From: an uncultured Lachnospiraceae bacterium
GTDB lineage: Bacteria > Bacillota > Clostridia > Lachnospirales > Lachnospiraceae
Direction of reading: 5' to 3'
Assembly (NCBI GenBank): GCA_910587895.1
Contig: CAJUOE010000117.1
Span: 1-6,472, forward strand
Length of the DNA: 6,472 nucleotides
Part shown: positions 5,006-6,472 of the stretch, piece after piece
Position numbering within the stretch: the stretch's first letter is position 1
Layout of the letters: each line of letters starts with the position of its first letter
Notes under the pieces: model-generated
The model's database searches: none
Told to the model about the DNA's origin: nothing
The model's input: the letters and a program-made list of their open reading frames with translations, nothing else
Translations under genes and position numbers: made by a program

Positions 5006-6084
5006 AATCGCGATATATGCAGGGAAATATGAAAGAAAACATGCAAGGCCATATCCGCTACCTTGGTGCGGAAGAAAAACCAGCGACCAGGGCATTGTAT
5101 GAGGCTGCGTTTCCGGAAGATTCGAAAGAATTTACAGACTATTATTACAGTTGGAAAACAAAAGATAACGAAATTATTGTCATGGAAGGCGCTTGTACAG
5201 ACAGCTCCTTCCATGTTATGATTCACTTAAACCCATACAATGTCTGCATCAATGGCCAGGCCGTAGAGATTCCCTACCTTGTGGCGGTGGCGACTGCGCC
5301 AGAGCAGCGCAGAAAGGGCAAGATGGGCGCTGTGATGCGGCGTGCGCTGCGGGATATGGGGCGTAAGGGGATTCCTTTTACCTTCCTGCTGCCGGCAGAC
5401 CCGGCATACTATAAGGGGCAGGGATTTGAATTTTTCCCCTGTCAGGAGCCTTTTATTGCTCACAGGGAAAGCATTGCCGCAAATACGGACTGTCAAATTG
5501 CCACGGCAGAGGACGTTTTGCAGATGGCGTCGTTCGCCAATCGGATTCTGGGGCAGCGGTATGGAATCTATATCCGCAGGGATGCGTATTATTACCGCCG
5601 GGCTTTGGAAGAATTGAGGGCGGAACATGGCAATGCCGTGCTGCTTAAAAATCATGGGGAACTCTGTGGGATTCTGCTTTACGGCCTGGACGGCGCAGAA
5701 CATGGAGGGACAGCGGAAGTCAGGGAACTTATGCTGGAACAGGAGGTTTCGCAGGAAGAAGCCGGACGTTTCTGCCAGAAGGTTCTGGAGAGCCAGGGAA
5801 TCATGGCAGAACCGAAATGCACCATTTCACGGATGATGGTGCGCATCACGGATCTTTTGTCACTGGCGCCGTATCTTAAGAGCAGAAAGCCTGTCTCGCT
5901 GGCTGTGAAAGTGAAGGATGCCATCATTGAGGCAAACAATGGATGTTTTCGGATTGATATAGAGGAAACAGGAGGCAGTATAGAGCGGATTGCACCGGCC
6001 GATGCAGAGCAGGAGATGGATATTGCCAGGCTGGCAGAGGAGTTGTTTGCGGATACAGCCGTATATCTGAACGAGTGGGTGTAG
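4966..6084 (+). CDS. Eis-like GNAT-family N-acetyltransferase
   Basis: Predicted acetyl-CoA-dependent N-acyltransferase, cytoplasmic, substrate unknown. As drawn it has 372 residues. The first GNAT domain (about 30-165) contains the strand and acetyl-CoA loop VAVATAPEQRRKGKMGAVMRR (107-126, pyrophosphate-binding Q/R-x-x-G-x-G/A type at 114-121) and PADPAYYKGQGFEF (143-156). Residues about 180-285 look like a second, degenerate GNAT half. The end (about 290-372) has the MMVRITDLL and VKVKDAIIEANNGCFRI pattern of the SCP2-like domain seen in Eis proteins, closing on YLNEWV. The start is uncertain. ATG 4966 has AAGGAA about ten bases upstream but overlaps ispF by 40 nt. ATGs at 5017, 5029 and 5041 lie after the ispF stop, have weaker sites, and sit nearer the conserved IRYLGAEEK (30-38). 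It is last in the operon. No resistance role should be assumed. Confidence 0.85.
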   Translation: MRRMREAGRKETLKSRYMQGNMKENMQGHIRYLGAEEKPATRALYEAAFPEDSKEFTDYYYSWKTKDNEIIVMEGACTDSSFHVMIHLNPYNVCINGQAVEIPYLVAVATAPEQRRKGKMGAVMRRALRDMGRKGIPFTFLLPADPAYYKGQGFEFFPCQEPFIAHRESIAANTDCQIATAEDVLQMASFANRILGQRYGIYIRRDAYYYRRALEELRAEHGNAVLLKNHGELCGILLYGLDGAEHGGTAEVRELMLEQEVSQEEAGRFCQKVLESQGIMAEPKCTISRMMVRITDLLSLAPYLKSRKPVSLAVKVKDAIIEANNGCFRIDIEETGGSIERIAPADAEQEMDIARLAEELFADTAVYLNEWV

Positions 6085-6226
6085 GGCAGGTGCGTAACAA
6101 TTTATCCTATTTGTTACAAAACAGTCCTATTTTACCAGGAATGTATCATACTGCCATAAAAATTCTTATGGATAATATGATTATTTTGATTGCTTTTGCA
6201 TCTTTTTCCTGAAAGGAAAACATTCT
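6085..6226. other. AT-rich intergenic region after the operon; no clear terminator
   Basis: No gene is seen. Short dyads are present: GTAACAA/TTGTTAC (6094-6117), CCATAA/TTATGG (6154-6171, six-base loop) and TTTTCCT/AGGAAAA (6204-6220, three-base loop). None is a GC-rich stem directly followed by a T-run, so a classical rho-independent terminator for the operon is not visible. The last dyad would cover the ribosome binding site (AAAGGAAA) of the GTG frame that follows. Confidence 0.5.
6094..6117. repeat. 7-bp inverted repeat GTAACAA/TTGTTAC just after the operon
   Basis: Perfect 7-bp arms with a 10-nt AT-rich spacer begin 10 bases after the acetyltransferase stop. The stem is AT-rich and followed by AAAACAG rather than T residues, so it could be a weak stem at the mRNA end or a protein site. 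Confidence 0.4.
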
Positions 6227-6472
6227 GTGAATTTCGTGCATCCCTTACCTCCGGGCAAGGAACGATATGTATTCCGCCCAGATTCGTTGTCTGAGGGTTT
6301 CCTTGCTACCGCAAAATATCATGGGCTGAAAACTGTTTGTCTTGACCGGACATTCCTGCTATATCGGTTTACCTGTGACTTGATTGACGGGAGACTTCAT
6401 TGTCTCCTTGTCTCTGTCTGTATGGCCCGGAACGTGTCAACGTCCCGGTCATTGTCCTGTGGCATTGTTGTC
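6227..6472 (+). CDS. Possible hypothetical ORF, runs off the window end
   Basis: A GTG-initiated frame stays open for 82 codons to the window edge, preceded by a reasonable ribosome binding site (AAAGGAAA, 6212-6219) with about eight bases spacing. The product would begin VNFVHPLPPGKERYVFRP. I recognise no domain. It is rich in Cys, Leu and Arg, and codon use (CGA, CTA, CCT, TGT) is less regular than in neighbouring genes. The same stretch is unusually dense in hairpins, so the open frame could be fortuitous over a structured RNA. A chance open frame of this length in 50% GC DNA is not rare, hence low confidence. Confidence 0.25.
   Translation, partial: MNFVHPLPPGKERYVFRPDSLSEGFLATAKYHGLKTVCLDRTFLLYRFTCDLIDGRLHCLLVSVCMARNVSTSRSLSCGIVV
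6253..6448. other. Hairpin-dense region, candidate structured RNA or leader (orientation unknown)
   Basis: Potential stems seen directly: GGGC-AA-GGAA pairing with TTCC-GCCC (6253-6262 with 6272-6279); the competing perfect 8-bp GCAAGGAA/TTCCTTGC (6255-6262 with 6299-6306); GGAGAC/GTCTCC with a six-base loop (6390-6407), extended by an outer GAC/GTC pair; and CCGG-A-ACGT / ACGT-C-CCGG with a four-base loop (6427-6448). TGACCGG (6343-6349) can also pair with CCGGTCA further right (6445-6451). It matches no known RNA family that I can recall. Both strands can form these stems. Confidence 0.3.

Noticed and set aside
5227..5703. 158-codon minus-strand frame opposite the acetyltransferase
   Set aside because: Antisense to a conserved GNAT domain, with no ribosome binding site and no recognisable protein.
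6090..6105. GTGCG after the operon as a possible group II intron 5' end
   Set aside because: The bases after GTGCG do not follow the intron consensus, and no domain V-like hairpin or reverse-transcriptase frame is visible.
6300..6380. Resemblance of the minus strand (ACAGGTAAACC and CGGTAGC words) to a GEMM cyclic-di-GMP riboswitch
   Set aside because: The core words and their spacing do not match the GEMM-I consensus, notably the GGACGCAAAGCC-like segment, so this is likely coincidence. A covariance-model search would settle it.
6359..6400. Minus-strand 13-residue micro-ORF with AAGGAG three bases before its ATG
   Set aside because: The ribosome binding site is too close and lies in a stem of the GGAGAC/GTCTCC hairpin. 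The peptide is too short to support without conservation data.
1..6472. CRISPR arrays, insertion sequences, tRNA or rRNA genes
   Set aside because: No spaced direct-repeat series, transposase motifs with terminal repeats, or tRNA/rRNA signature sequences were seen on either strand.

Overview
The window looks like chromosomal DNA from a low-to-mid-GC Firmicute, most likely a gut Clostridia/Lachnospiraceae-type organism. This is inferred from strong AAGGAG-type ribosome binding sites, short AT-rich intergenic gaps with sigma-A-like promoters, and the character of the proteins (clostridial-type KDG kinase/KDPG aldolase pair, Apt, IspF). No mobile element, CRISPR array, tRNA or rRNA is visible.

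Left block (1-1349, minus strand): a catabolic operon read right to left. A small acidic 65-residue protein of unknown function comes first, then KDPG/KHG aldolase (eda), then 2-keto-3-deoxygluconate kinase (kdgK-type), which is cut by the window edge. Kinase and aldolase are consecutive steps of the lower uronate/gluconate (Entner-Doudoroff-type) route: KDG is phosphorylated to KDPG and then split to pyruvate and glyceraldehyde-3-phosphate. The aldolase ribosome binding site contains the stop codon of the small ORF, so the three genes look translationally linked.

Middle block (1350-2784): a promoter drives a plus-strand NYN (PIN-like) domain protein with a C-terminal OST-HTH/LOTUS-like domain, a predicted RNA-processing enzyme. 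Converging on it from the minus strand is a 54-residue coiled-coil protein with its own ribosome binding site and promoter. The two genes meet in one CTAG: each stop codon sits inside that palindrome. A 253-bp divergent intergenic region follows, holding the small gene's extended -10 promoter, a perfect 16-bp palindrome, and a good promoter for the next operon.

Right block (2785-6084, plus strand): a four-gene operon, glf (UDP-galactopyranose mutase), apt (adenine phosphoribosyltransferase), ispF (MEcPP synthase of the MEP isoprenoid pathway) and an Eis-like GNAT acetyltransferase. Gaps are 31 nt, 3 nt and an overlap. The functions (cell-surface galactofuranose, purine salvage, isoprenoids, acetylation) do not form one pathway, so this looks like a housekeeping cluster. 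IspF has an unusual cysteine-containing C-terminal tail that overlaps the possible start of the acetyltransferase.

Right edge (6085-6472): no confidently identified gene. An AT-rich stretch with small inverted repeats is followed by about 230 bases dense in potential hairpins, including two mutually exclusive ones. A GTG-initiated open frame runs off the window end here. It may be a structured RNA, a leader or the start of an unknown gene, and the sequence alone does not decide. I did not find a convincing new multi-gene system. The best leads are the NYN-LOTUS/coiled-coil pair, the IspF cysteine tail, the small eda-linked protein and the right-edge structured region.
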